DNA of 64,000 bases from Botryosphaeria dothidea (GCA_011503125.2 WWBZ02000016.1:5487324-5551323); one strand, 5' to 3'. Positions 52,838-64,000 are shown, counted from the first letter of the stretch. The notes: generated by a model not told the origin, from the letters alone. Numbers and translations are program-made.

Positions 52838-53231
52838 TATTATAAACGTGGCTTATATAGACCCCTTACTTATTTACCTTCGTTAATTTAAAATCTAGAT
52901 CTAGACTTACCTACTTATAAATTAGGAAGCTAGTATTTTAGTTCGTTCTTTATATATATAAAGCTCGCCCCTCTACTTTATAGTTAGTTCTTTAGTCTAG
53001 TAATAAGTATTCCTCGCGTATAACTTAGTACGCCTTAAATTAGACCTTACTTACCTCCCTCGTTCCTCGTCCCTCGTCCCTCGCCCCTCGTTTCTCGCTT
53101 CTCGTCTCTCGTACCTCGTATCCTCGCCCTTTAAACTATACCCTTATACTTCGGCATTATTTTACCCCTACTATCTTTACCGGCTTCGTTACCTCGTCTC
53201 TCCGCCCCCCCTCTAAGGTCCGTTTATTATA
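52838..53231 (-). repeat. Gypsy-3-family solo LTR 4, TSD GTATA
   Basis: 394 bp, TATTATAAACG to GTTTATTATA, with GTATA at 52833-52837 and 53232-53236. It has the longest GGGACGA-type array of the six LTRs. Confidence 0.87.
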
Positions 53232-53364
53232 GTATATTATTAGCGATTTTTTACGAGCCGGTACGGATCGTAGTATTTTAAAGTATAGTAGCCGGTAGAG
53301 AAGAAGAATAGAGCGGACGAAGACGGCGGAGGCGGTAGTAGTAGTAGTAGCGATAGTAGTAGGA
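53232..53364 (+). mobile_element. Element X, short segment between two insertions
   Basis: 133 bases of element X (poly-GTA-rich), ending in TAGGA, the Gypsy-3 target, repeated at 59119-59123. Confidence 0.55.
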
Positions 53365-53736
53365 TGTAATAAACGGACCTTGGAGGGCGGAGAGACGAGA
53401 TAACGAAGCCGGTAAAGGCAGTAGGGGTAAAGTAATACCGAAGTATAAGGGTATAGTTTAAAGGGCGAGGGTATGAGGTGCGAAAGACGAGGGACGAGGG
53501 ACGAGGGACGAGGGAGGTAAGCAAGGTCTAATTTAAGGCGTACCAAGTTATACGCGAGGAATACTTATTGCTAGACTAAAGAACTAACTACAAAGCAGAG
53601 GGGCGAGCTTTATATATATAAAGAACGAACTAAAATACTAGCTTCCTAATTTATAAGCAGGTAAGTCTAGATCTGGATTTTAAATTAACGAAGGTAAACG
53701 AGAGGTAAGGGGTCTAAGCAAGCCACGTTTATAATA
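53365..53736 (-). repeat. Gypsy-3 3' LTR
   Basis: 372 bp, TGTAATAAACGG to CGTTTATAATA. Matches the other five copies and has a GGGACGA array near 53489-53513. Confidence 0.9.
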
Positions 53737-53739
53737 GTA

Positions 53740-56700
53740 GGCTCTCCTCCCTAGGGGTGAGTTTCTACGAGCCTTTAGCTTAAGGGTCGAGGTTTCGAAG
53801 GGTAACGTTTATAGAACGTATTAAGGGCCTTAAGGTCTTTAACAAGGTCGTAAGGTTCCCAGGTTAGTGTCGAGTAACCAGTCTATTTTACGAGGTATTT
53901 TAGTTGTCTCCGGGTTGCTTTAACGTCTAGAATCTCTTCTACCCTATACTCTTCTTCGCCGTTAACGATAACGGGCGGGGGCGGAGGTTGGACTTAATTA
54001 GGCAAGGGGTTAGAGGCTACGGGTTCGAGTAAAGAGACGTGGAATATAGGGTGGACTTTTATCGTCCTTGGTAGTTCTAGGCGATAGGCATGGGTCGAGA
54101 TCTTCTCTAGGATGGGAAAGGGGCCAAGGCGTTTAAAGTTAAGTTTATCCGAAGGCCTTGTTGTCGAGATATGCCTTCTTAGGAGCCAAACAAGGTCACC
54201 AGGCTTAAAGACGGGTGGCGAAATACGGTCTTTATTGGCCTATTCTGCGTAGGCGTCTTGTACGAATCGAATTTCTTAGCGAAGGTAGTTTTTGAGGTTT
54301 TCGAGGTTCTCTTAGAAGAGGCGTAGGGGTTCGAGGGGGGCTAAGATCGAGTCTTTTTATAGAATCTTATAACGAGGGTGGAAGCCGTAGTTTACGAAGA
54401 AAGGTGTAACCTTAGTCGTGGTCGAGATCGTATTATTATAAGCGAATTCAGCAAGGGAGAGAAAGTCGTTCTAATCGTCTTGTTAATACGAAACGTAGGC
54501 ACGTAGGTATTATTCGAGAATAGCGTTAATACGCTCTGTCTAGCCGTCGGTTTACGGGTGGAAAGCCGTACTAAAGTTAGTCTTAATAGATAGGAATCTA
54601 CTAAGAGTTCTAGTAAATTCAGAGGTAAAAATCGAGCCGCGGTTAGATACGAAGTCGTCGGATAAGCTATATAGTTAAAAAACGTAGTCTCGATAAAGCT
54701 TAGCAAGCTCTATCGAATCGAGGGTTATTTAGTAAGGGATAAAGTGAGCTATTTTAGTTAGTCGATCTACGACTACTAGTATAGTATCGAACGAGTTAGA
54801 CGTTAGAAGTCCCGTAATTAAATTAAGAGAAACGGATTGCTAGCGGCGTTGTGGCACTTTAAGGGGTTTCAAATATCTATAGGGGGCATGTCGAGCGGGT
54901 TTGATTCTTTGGCAGGTCTTATAGTTTCGTATAAAACGAGCTACTATCTGGCGTAGACCTGGCTACTAGAAATCACGAGTAACGAGTTTAAATATTGCTG
55001 CTTGGCCTGGGTGTCTAGTAGCCGGATGCGAGTATCGAGAGCTAATAATCCTTTAGCGGAGGCTTAGATCTTTAGAAATATAGATAAGTCTATTAACTAG
55101 TAATAGACTATCGTTATCCTTAGAATATACGCCTAAATCTACCTTAGGATGTCGAAGTGCGTAGGTATCGAGTAAAGTAAGGATCTCTTGTCTAAGAGTA
55201 TCCTTATCGAGTACTAAGCGAATATTACTAGCCAGAGACGGTTCTAGCCTAGCGATTAAATGTCGAGTAGAAATAAGGGTCGAAATTTCGAATTTTTTAG
55301 AGGTAAGGATCGTAGTAGGGGGTAGGCGCCCCTCTCGAGTAGGGAGGTCTCCTAACCGTCTTGTTAACGCATCCGCGCGTTAATTCTTAGTTCCTAGGCG
55401 GTAGACGATCTTAAAGTCGAGTTCTAAGAGTTTAATTGCCTAGCGTGCTTGCCGACGGTTTAGAATTTGCTTAGAGGCAAAGCTAGTTAAATTCGAGTGA
55501 TCTATAAGAACTAGGAGTGGCGAGGAGAGGTTAATAACGAGGGAACGGTATTCCTTTAGGGCTTCTATAATAGCTAAGAGTTCCTTATCTCTAATACTAT
55601 AGTTCTACTCTACGGGGGTTATTTTCCGAGAGTAGTAGGCGATAGGATATAGGATTCTTCTGCTATCCTCGTAGGTTACCTATTAGGATAAAATTGCGGA
55701 GATAATAAAGTCGGATAAGTCGGTTTTAAGGATAGTTTCGAGTTGGGGGTTGAAGTGTCGGAGGATTAGGTAAGAGTAGAAGGCTTCCTTAAGATAAGTA
55801 AATACCTTATCCTATTCTTTTCCCTAAGTAAAACGAATATTCTTAGCTAGGAGCCTAAAGAGGGCTCTAGCTTTTCGAGAGTATCCTTTAATAAATCGTC
55901 GGTAAAAGTTTATAAAGCCAAGGAACGATTGAAGATCTTTAACTAAGCGGGGAATCTCCTAGTCTTTTACGGCGGCTACCTTAGCTAGGTCTATAGAGAT
56001 ACCGTCTAGGGAGATAACGAAGCTAAGGAACGTAGTCGAAGTCGTATAGAAGTTATATTTTTCGCCTTTAACGTATAAGCCTGCTTCACGAAGCTTTTCG
56101 AGGACTAATCGGACGTATTCGTGGTACTCCTCCTTAGTTTCCGAGTAGATAAGGATATTATCTAGATAGACGACGTACTAGCGGTTAAGATATTTACGTA
56201 GCGTATCGTTAACGAATTGTTAGTAGGTAGCAGGCGCATTCGTAAGGCTAAAGGGCATAATAAGGTATTCGTATAGGCTATAGCGAGTCCTAAAGGCGGT
56301 CAAGTATTCGGAGCCTTCCTTAATCCGGATAAGGTTATAAGCACCGCGAAGGTCGAGTCGAGTAAAAATACGAGAGCCCTAAAGTTGACGGAGAGTCTCG
56401 TTGACTAAGGGGAGTAGATAACGGTTCTTTTTCGTAATACTATTTAGTTCGCGATAATCCACGCAAAAACGAAGGCCGCTACCTAGCTTCTTAATAAAGA
56501 GAATAGGGGACGCAGAGGATGAGGATAAGGGCCGAATAAAACCTTTCTTAAGGTTTTTATCAAGGTATTCACGTAGAGCCTTAAGCTCTAAATCGGACAT
56601 TAAGTAGAGAGGACCGAATAGGGGTTTCTTGCCCTCTTCTAATGAAATCTTATAATTAATATATCGATGTGGGGGAAGCCTATCGGCCTCTTTCTTCGTA

Positions 56701-57400
56701 AAGAAGGGAAGAAGATAGTAGAATCGAGCGGGGATTCGTGAGCGGAGGGTTTCGAGTTCTTGTTCCGGGGTTTATTGTTCCGTTTTCTTAAGGTTATTAA
56801 GGTGTTCTTAGATCTCCTTAATTAATACGGCGTATATCCTAGTCTTATCTCGTTGGACGTAACGAGTAAGGGCGGCGTAGGATATAGTAGCGTAAGAGAT
56901 CGAAGGCGAATTAGGAGGCGAGGGGGAAAGCGTAGTTGTAGGTTAGCGAGTAGGTAAGTAATTTGCTTGGCAAAAAGGGGAGGCGAAGGTAATCGTGTTT
57001 TTTAACTATAGGACGTGTGGATCATATCGTTCTAGCCAGGGTTTTCCTAGGATAATTAAGTATTAACCGAGCTTAGTTACTTAGAAGGTAACGAGTTCTT
57101 AATGCTAATTAATATTAAGTTGAAGGTCGGCCTCGTGGGTAATCCGTCCGGCGATAGATCCGTCCGCGAGTTCGAGGGATTTAGCTTGGGGTTTTTAGCG
57201 TGTAGGGATCGAATAGGATGTAATAAAGGCATTATCTACAAAAAGGGACGAGGCACTAGAGTCTAATATAGCCGAAGTTTCGATTTTATTATTGACTACT
57301 AATTTAAGGATAAGGAGCGGACGTTTCCTAAGATCTATAGCACGGGGCTATAGGGTACGGGGTTCTAAAGATAAAAACGAGAGTATTCTAAGATTTAAAG
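53740..57400 (-). pseudogene. Gypsy-3 pol (protease to chromodomain)
   Basis: Read from right to left: protease near 57300-57230 (LDSSASSLFVDNAF); RT from about 56640 to 55980 with [21 protein letters not shown] (56490-56425) and a YLDN box near 56150-56170, mutated from YLDD; RNase H from about 55700 to 55380; integrase from about 55100 to 54150; and a chromodomain at 53970-53800 (EYRVEEILDVKATRRQLKYL ... TGYSTLTWEPYD), with the first Trp after LVK replaced by TAG. The chromodomain is unusually well preserved. Confidence 0.87.
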
Positions 57401-58740
57401 ACGCGAGGGAAGCAAGAATAGAAAACTAATTCGAAGTGGAGATCGGACAAGGGCTAGGTAGGTGCCGGGGGCTACCTAGCCTTCTACGTTTTTTAATACG
57501 TAGAGGACTGACGCTATAGGAGGTGTTATCGGTTAATTTGGGGTAGTTAGTAACGTAGGTGTATGCGAAGTCGTATTAAGTTTAAGCCCCTTAGCTTTAG
57601 CTTTAGGGCACTCTTTAACCTAATAGTTAGGGTTACTATAGTAGGCGTAGAGGTTATTAGCTTTCCGGTAAGCCTTTCGAGCGGTAGTATCTAGTTCTAT
57701 AGGTTTACCTTAAGGAATCGAGGTTGGCGTAGGAGACGAAGGTTGGGGAGTAGTTAGTATAAAGAGAGGAGTCGAGGTAGAGATACGAGTTACGGGCATC
57801 TTTTTCTCAATTATTCGAGTATAGAGTTGGTTATCCAACGCAATGCAGGTTTCAGCGAATTTTCCGAATTCTATTAGCATAGAACGTCCAACAAGAAGGT
57901 CCTTAAGATTCTTCTTAAGGCCAAGGCGGAAGTAGTAGATCTTAACTACGTTTTCTTTCTAACTAAGGGTCGTGATAAGCGAGAGGAACCGTGAGTAGTA
58001 AGCCGAGCAGGACTTATCTTATTTAAGTGCGAGGAGGGATCGTTCGGCCGTTACGTAAGCGTTAGGATCGTCGAATGCGGCCTTAAGAGCTTGGTAGAAG
58101 GACTTATAGTTATCGAATTCTATAGAGCCGTTCGAAGTAGAGACGTAAGAGGCAAACTAGGTGTAAGCCGTATCGCGAAGATATAAACTAGCGTAAGTAA
58201 TCTTAGCTATATTCGTTGTAAAGGCAGATAGGTCCGAGGCAAATTTAAGTTGAAGTTGCGTGGCGAAGTTCTAGAACCGAGTACGTTCTTCTTTAAAGGG
58301 TTCTAGATCCGATACCTTAGGGATGCGGGGACGAGGGGTAGGAGTTTCTAAAGAAGATACTATAGACGTAGTAGCCGGAGTATTAGTAGGGAGGTTCGGG
58401 GCTAGTAGTTAGAGTCGGGCGAAGGCTTTATCTTGGCCGAAACCGTAGTAGTAAAAGATGCAAGCAACTTAGGCGTTCGTAGCATTCTTAGGGATAACTA
58501 GTGAATCGATATCGGATCTTAGGTAGGATTATCTTCCTCTAGCGTACGCCTAGCTAAGGGTAACGCGTAGGGAAACCGGGATATCTTTAGGGAAGGTAGG
58601 ACGAGTATTAATAGGGACAGGGACTTAATCGAGGATTTAGAAAAGCGTCTCCCAAGGGTCGGGAGGCGGGTCGTTTCCTATTTCGAAGGCTATAGTCTTG
58701 GGCTTGGACGAGAGCTTTAGGCCTACTAGATAAGAGTCTA
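57400..58740 (-). pseudogene. Gypsy-3 gag
   Basis: The capsid region reads leftward from about 58700. A zinc knuckle at about 57655-57610 reads LYAYYSNPNY-stop-VKECPK; restoring RIP changes would give the C..C....H....C pattern. It is stop-rich. Confidence 0.75.
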
Positions 58741-58746
58741 GTAAAA

Positions 58747-59118
58747 TATAATAAACGGACCTTAGAGGGCGGAGAGACGAGATAACGAAGCCGGTAAAGG
58801 TAGTAGAGGTAAAGTAATGCCGAAGTATAAGGGTGTAGTTTAAAGGGCGAGGGTATAAGGTGCGAAAGACGAGGGACGAGGGACGAGGGACGAGGGAGGT
58901 AAGCAAGGTCTAATTTAAGGCGTACTAAGTTATACGCGAGGAATACTTATTGCTAGACTAAAGAACTAACTATAAAGTAGAGGGGCGAGCTTTATATATA
59001 TAAAGAACGAACTAAAATACTAGCTTCCTAATTTATAAGTAGGTAAGTCTAGATCTAGATTTTAAATTAACGAAGGTAAACGAGAGGTAAGGGGTCTAAG
59101 CAAGCCACGTTTATAATA
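58747..59118 (-). repeat. Gypsy-3 5' LTR
   Basis: 372 bp, TATAATAAACGG to CGTTTATAATA, followed by TAGGA. Confidence 0.9.
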
Positions 59119-59616
59119 TAGGAATACGTAGGTACGGGCGTAGTAGTAGATATAGAAACGAATTAAAGAGGCCGAGAAGGTAGCGGCCGCGATTATTTAG
59201 GACGCCGAGAGAGATTAGGCGAACCCGTAGTTAGAGCGGACGTAGTAGTAGTAGTATTTAGTCGATAAGAACTGCGAGGATTTATTATAGGCCGTTAGGA
59301 AGCCGGGCGGCGGCGACGACGATAAAAATAGAAGGCGGAGGGCCCTCGGCGAGAACGAAGAAGACGATCCGTATAAGTTAATTAAGATAGCGGTATAGAC
59401 GGTAATAGAGAACGTTAGCCGTATTAGTTAGAAGAGCGTAGCGAAGAGGATAGACGTATCGATACGGATATAGGCGATTAGAACGGAGAAGTATTAGAAC
59501 CGGTACTAGTCGTTATAGCTATATTTAGATAAGAAGTTAATTAAGAACTAGGTCCGGCCGTAGTAGTAGATATTAATATTTTTTATTAGGACGTAGCGGG
59601 AGCACGATTAGAATAG
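59119..59616 (+). mobile_element. Element X, last visible segment
   Basis: Element X sequence resumes after Gypsy-3. A plus-strand frame with RIP stops reads NEEDDPYKLIKIAVQTVIEN-like charged sequence (about 59350-59600), a possible gag-type helical region. The domain is not recognised. It is ended by Gypsy-4. Confidence 0.45.
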
Positions 59617-60078
59617 TATAACGAGCGGGCCTCTATCTCTAAGAATCTAAATACTAAAGAGGGTAGAAACCTATCGAAGGGTTTTTCTTAAGTAGGTATA
59701 AGAAGAGGTACGTAAGAAACGAGTAGACGACCGAAGACTAAGCACTACGTGCGAAGGCCTTATTACTAATAGAGTTTAAATTCTATTACGAAGTTAACTA
59801 CGGAGGGTTAAATACTAGCTAGAGAGTAAAGCTATATATACTATAGAAGAGTATATATAATCTAGTAGTACCGTCTTTTAAGGGCATCGCTAAGCGTGCC
59901 GTTACTTAAGAGTATACGTTAGTATACCGTTTATTAAGAATATAGATAGGTCGTACGTAATAACTTACGTAGTAGAGTCCGTAATCTCGTAACCTCGGTT
60001 CTATAAGACTTCCGACTTCTCGCTATTTCGTTAGAGTTAATCCGTAATTCTCTAACCTAAGAAGGCTATACCGTAATA
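59617..60078 (-). repeat. Gypsy-4 3' LTR
   Basis: 462 bp by boundary inspection, TATAACGAGCGGGCC to GGCTATACCGTAATA. Restoring RIP changes gives TGTAACG and CGTTACA-like inverted ends. Only one copy exists in the window, so the limits are inferred from the adjacent polypurine tract and the loss of element X sequence. Confidence 0.55.
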
Positions 60079-60179
60079 CTATCCCTCCTTTTAAGAATCT
60101 TCGGCCCGGAGATTCTTCCGTTTCTCTAGTATATCTTCCTATAGGTTATTAGCTTATTTCTTCCTCGTAAGTTTCCGCG

Positions 60180-60920
60180 ATACCTCCGAAAAAGCGTATT
60201 ACTAAAGATTCCGCTATTAACCTTCGTCCTCGTAAGGTAAATAGGGTTATTCTTCGTCGCTAGGAGCTGCTAGACGAGATTTTCTTTCGGGGTATTAAGA
60301 TAATTCCTTATACGAATTATCTAGAGCACGAATCGGAGTGCGTAGTGTTGTAAGAGAACCTATCTATTTATACTGCCTATTTAGGGGCTCGTCGGATAGG
60401 GTATAATGTCGTAGTTCGGGGTGTTTCGCGTTATAAGTTCTTTCTCTTTCTTCTTATATTTATACCTAACCGGCCCTAGTAGATTCTCTAGAGCGGAAAT
60501 AGGCTCGTCTTACCGCGGAGAAGAACGTAACGTTAGAGAAGCTTCTTCGCCTACGTAAGTAGTAGCGTTTTCTTTAGTCGCGTCGTTCCCGTATAATTCG
60601 CGAAGGTTTCGAGTCGCTAGAGGAGCTTAAGAGGGCTAAGGCTTCCGGGTTACCTAGGGGTCCTTCTAACCCTAAGACCTCTAAGAGTCCGTTCTTATTA
60701 GAGCGGCCACGTTACGAGTCGGTGGGTCCTACTATACCGCAGTCGGCTATATCTACCGAGTCTACCGGCGAACCCGTAGCTAATACGAAGTCTCCGCGTT
60801 CTTCTAAGCTTGTAAATTCTACTCGTTTATCTCCCTTCTTTAAGGGTTTCCCGTTATTCTCGTTCGAGAACGATCTCGTTTCCGTAGGAGATTAGGATTT
60901 TAGCGATAGAATTCTATAAC
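60180..60920 (+). pseudogene. Antisense accessory frame of Gypsy-4: zinc-cluster plus coiled-coil protein, RIP-mutated
   Basis: The plus strand reads from ATA 60180 (RIP form of ATG) PPKKRITKDSAINLRPRK. At 60309-60404 six positions are spaced as in a Zn2Cys6 cluster (C-x2-C-x6-C-x10-C-x2-C-x6-C). Five are now Tyr (TAT/TAC for TGT/TGC) and one is still Cys (ESECVVL). After a frame change or small intron near 60440-60480, a basic coiled coil follows (LERK.ARLTAEKNVTLEKLLRLRK, then REGFESLEELKRAKA, 60490-60640) and a Ser/Pro-rich tail to a stop near 60920. It lies between pol and the 3' LTR, convergent with pol. Proteins of this plan occur beside fungal LTR elements, to my recollection. Function unknown. 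Confidence 0.6.
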
Positions 60921-60929
60921 GAGATCTAG

Positions 60930-63800
60930 ATGTATATCGTCCTTAGGTACCTATTAGTTATCTTTATTTCCGTATTCTTTCTATTTAATAAGATATTTAA
61001 GCTAATATCCGAATCTTTTATAGTCTAAGATCTTCTCGACTAGGTATTCGTCTTCTTCGGCATCTAGGTTTTCTAAAATTATCTCTTCTAGAGTTTCTAG
61101 AATTATAGCGTTTTTTAGTACTAGCTCGAGCAATACTACGTAAAAGGTGGAATTTATCCGTATCGTTATTAGCAATTTAAGTCGATACGTAACGTTTCCG
61201 AGTTTTTCTAAAATTTCGAATGGACCGGTTTTCTTAAAATCTAATTTATCGCTTAGTCGCTTCGATTTAATATTTTTTATAAGGAGGTACACTTTATCCC
61301 CCCTCTTAAGGTTCGGTGCCGCCTAGTACCGTCTATTATAATATTTAGATATTATAATTCGTACGTGCTCGAGGTTAAGACTAATAGCTTTATATAGTTC
61401 TTTTAGCTATTCGGCTTTAAGAATACCTTACTAGGCTAATTTTCGACTTAGGATAGCTTCTCTATACGCGTCTAGTTCGAATCTATAGTTAGCGAAGAAC
61501 GGAGATACGTTAGTTAACTCTTATTTAGCGCTATTATAGGCGAACTATACTATAGATAGCTATATAGCCTAATCGTTCTATAGGTAGTTAACGAAATAGC
61601 GGAGATATTATTCGAGAGTCCGGTTTATCCGTTCTATCTAACTATTCGTTTACGGATATACGGTTATAGAGAGTTTATTCTTAGCCCTAAGTTAACGTAT
61701 AAGCGTTTACTAGAATTTAGAACGTATTAGCTTATCTCTATCCGAAACTAGTTCTTCTAGTATTTCGTAATCCGCGAAGATATATTAAAGGAACGTATAA
61801 GCTAGCTATTCTATATTCGATGCCTCGAGGTAGGGTAAGAAGTAAGCGTACTTCGTAAGTCTGTCGACAAAGACTAGGATCGAGTCGTACTTAACTCCGG
61901 TAAGCGAGTCCTTCGACTATAGTAGCTTCGTAATAAAGTCTAGCGTAACTAATTACTATAGTCGTTCTAGAACTTCTAGGGGTTAAAGTTATCCGTACGG
62001 AGCGTATATCGTAGCTTTGCTTCTAATATAAAGGTTATATTACGAGACTATACGCTAAACTATCTTCCGTAACCCTAGGAAGTAGAAGTTTCGTATAATC
62101 CTTTCGGTTATCCTATCGATGCCCTAATATCTATACGCGGGTGCTTCGTATATATTCTTAACTAGTGCTTCTCGCAGTCTTACCGGGATATAGATTAATT
62201 CTTTAAAGAGAAGCGTTCCTTCCCTATCTCGAGTAATACGCGGGTCGTTCTTAAGCGCTAAAAGTTCCTACGCGAAGGAGTTCTATACGTATACTTCTCG
62301 GATCGTCTAGTACTATAGGTTTAACTCGATACGAAGTATTAGAAAAGACGGTCTAGCAAGGGTGAGCGATCTATCGCTATCTACTACGAATACTATAGGG
62401 TACGGCTCGATTTATCCTTCTATATAGTCTACCCTTCTACTAAGCGCGTTAGCGGCGGCGTTATCTATATCTTTTCTATATATAATCTTAAAATCGTAGG
62501 AGGCTATTTCTTCTAACTAGCGAACCTACCGTCGGTTTAGCTCCTTAGTCGTAGTAAAGCGCGTAAGGTTTTAATAATCGTAGTGTACTACTACCTAATA
62601 GCTAGCTTCTTTAAGATAGTACCTCTATTACTTAAATACTAAGACGATAGCTAAGAGCTTCTTATCGTAAGTATTATAGTTAAGTTCTACTAGTATAAAC
62701 TTTCTAGAGTAAAACGCGATTAGGTACTATCTACCTTAATCGTTAGGCTAGCTAAGATATACTCCGAGGGCGAATTCTAACGTATTAGTTTCTACTTCGA
62801 TAGGTTTATCGGGATCGTATATCCCTAGAACCGGTGCTTCGCAAAATATCCGTTTAAGCGATTCGAAGGCTTGCTGCTAATCGTCTTTCTATTTAAAGCT
62901 ATACTCCTTTCGAGTAAGTCGCGTTAAAGATTCCGTAACCTTTAAGTAGTTCTAAATAAACTTTCGATAGAAGTTCGCGAATCTAAGGAAAGACTAAACT
63001 TCCTTAATCGTCTTAGGTATTAGCCATTTTCTAATAGAATCTAGTTTCGAGTCGTCTATACCGACGTGACCTAGGGTAATAACAAAGCCCAAGAATTCTA
63101 TTCTTCGAACGTGCTATTCGTATTTCTCGGGTGCGATAGACAGATTCTTTGTCTAGAGGGCTTCTAGGACCTTTCTAATATACTTCTTATAATCCTCAAG
63201 GGTCTTTAAAAAGATAAGAATATCGTCGAGGTAAGCTAAGTAGAAGATATCTAAGTATTCGCGTAGCGTATCGTTAACGAGATTTTAGAAGGTTGCTGGC
63301 GCGTTAGTAAGCCCGAATAGTATAACCGTATACTCGTAGAGTCCTAGCCTCGTTCTAAAGGCTATCTTCTATTCTTCCCCTTCTTTAATCCTAACTAAAT
63401 AGTATCCTTCCCGGAGGTCTAGTTTCGTAAAGTACTTTACTTTCCCTAACTTATCCTAGAGCTTATTAATACGTGGGAGCGGATAGCGGTTTTTAATCGT
63501 AATGTCGTTAAGTTATCGGTAGTCGACATAGAGGCGTAGTTTGCTATTCTTCTTTAGGACGAAAAGGATCGGATATCCGGCTAATGACGTTAAAGGCCGA
63601 ATATATCCACGTTCGAGGTTTTTCTCGATGTATTCCCTTAAAGCCTCTATCTCCTTTGCTGATAAGGAGTAGATAGGCTTATAAGCTAGCTTTATACCTG
63701 GCTTAAGCGGAATTTCGTGGTCCTATAGTTGATGCTTTGGCAAATCTCCTTTTCCTCTTTCTTAGCAAACGGCTCTTAAGTCCTAGTACTCGCTAGGTAC
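60930..63800 (-). pseudogene. Gypsy-4 pol, N-terminally truncated
   Basis: The integrase C-terminus is open at 61292-61002 (LIKNIKSKRLSDKLDFKKTG, then PFEILEKLGNVTYRL). The integrase core runs from about 62330 to 61500 and RNase H from about 62860 to 62450. RT spans about 63700-63000 with FGLTNAPATF (near 63300), an intact YLDD box (63230-63219) and FLRFANFYRKFI (near 62960). RIP stops are everywhere, but the YLDD box survived because it is encoded by GAC GAT, without TpG. The protein start is missing beyond 63840. Confidence 0.85.
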
Positions 63801-63850
63801 CGTCTCTATTTCCGGTATTAGAGGTTCTCCGTATAGATTATTTTTTTTTT

Positions 63851-64000
63851 GGGTTAGGGTTAGGGTTAGGGTTAGGGTTAGGGTTAGGGTTAGGGTTAGG
63901 GTTAGGGTTAGGGTTAGGGTTAGGGTTAGGGTTAGGGTTAGGGTTAGGGTTAGGGTTAGGGTTAGGGTTAGGGTTAGGGTTAGGGTTAGGGTTAGGTTAG
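63851..64000 (+). repeat. Telomere repeat array (TTAGGG)n, right chromosome end
   Basis: About 25 units of GGGTTA running to the last base, G-rich strand 5' to 3' towards the right, as at a right-hand chromosome end. It is perfect except for one shortened unit near the end (GTTAGGTTAG). It joins Gypsy-4 through ten T residues, with no subtelomeric spacer repeat. Confidence 0.98.

Larger units (their letters stand above)
53365..59118 (-). mobile_element. Gypsy-3, chromodomain LTR retrotransposon, full length, inactivated
   Basis: LTRs of 372 bp (53365-53736 and 58747-59118) flank gag and pol on the minus strand. Target duplication TAGGA is at 53360-53364 and 59119-59123. It is a different family from Gypsy-1/2 by LTR and protein, and source of the four solo LTRs in this arm. 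Strong RIP throughout. Confidence 0.92.
59617..63850 (-). mobile_element. Gypsy-4, 5'-truncated by the telomere
   Basis: The left LTR (59617-60078) is the 3' LTR of a minus-strand Gypsy element. A pyrimidine tract follows, then an accessory frame on the opposite strand (60180-60920), then pol in reverse (60930-63800). The 5' LTR, gag and protease are missing: a T10 run and telomere repeats replace them at 63841. The family is distinct from Gypsy-1 and Gypsy-3. Confidence 0.85.

Noticed and set aside
53157..53546. Pro/Ser/Leu-rich frames of 60-130 codons recurring in the Gypsy-3-family LTRs (also 40880-41081, 46109-46309, 58637-58906)
   Set aside because: They are created by the GGGACGA array and the LTR sequence, differ between copies and have no start context. 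They are repeat translation, not genes.

Overview
The window is the right-hand end of a chromosome from a filamentous ascomycete (Pezizomycotina). It closes with about 150 bases of TTAGGG telomere repeat (63851-64000). Genome defence by repeat-induced point mutation (RIP) is written across the repeats: CpA/TpG is scarce, TpA is in excess, and most frames carry TAG/TAA where a Gln or Trp codon is expected. The genus cannot be named from the sequence.

Left arm (1-23824) is a nest of retrotransposons. The oldest layer is a minus-strand LINE (LINE-A; pieces 23824-21989 and 3881-2691, continuing left). Two plus-strand LINEs broke it: LINE-C (1-2690) and LINE-B (3882-21975, with a 13-bp target duplication). 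LINE-B then received a Copia element (5273-10660), a 198-bp unknown element (11671-11868), a chromodomain Gypsy element (Gypsy-1, 13569-19950) and a solo Copia-type LTR (20215-20454), each with its own 5-bp target duplication.

The middle (about 23825-40126) is a 16-kb island with ordinary base composition and little RIP. It holds a RING-H2 protein gene (25585-26256), a large unknown protein on the minus strand (26954-28363) with a decayed tandem relative (30290-31260), an intron-containing PD-(D/E)XK nuclease-like gene (33474-34790), several gene relics and short solo LTRs. Its two borders are 5' ends of the same LINE family pointing outwards, each cutting an open reading frame.

Right arm (40127-63850) is again a RIP-mutated nest: a LINE 5' fragment, Gypsy-2 and a second truncated copy, an unclassified LTR element (element X), Gypsy-3 with four separate solo LTRs, and Gypsy-4, whose pol is cut off by the telomere. 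One element here, a 606-bp terminal-repeat miniature retrotransposon (50199-50804), is untouched by RIP and has identical terminal repeats.

No cellular pathway is encoded. The window is best read as a subtelomere: a few fast-evolving accessory genes between layers of silenced, mutated transposons, with relative insertion order readable from target duplications. No tRNA gene, rRNA gene or CRISPR array was recognised.
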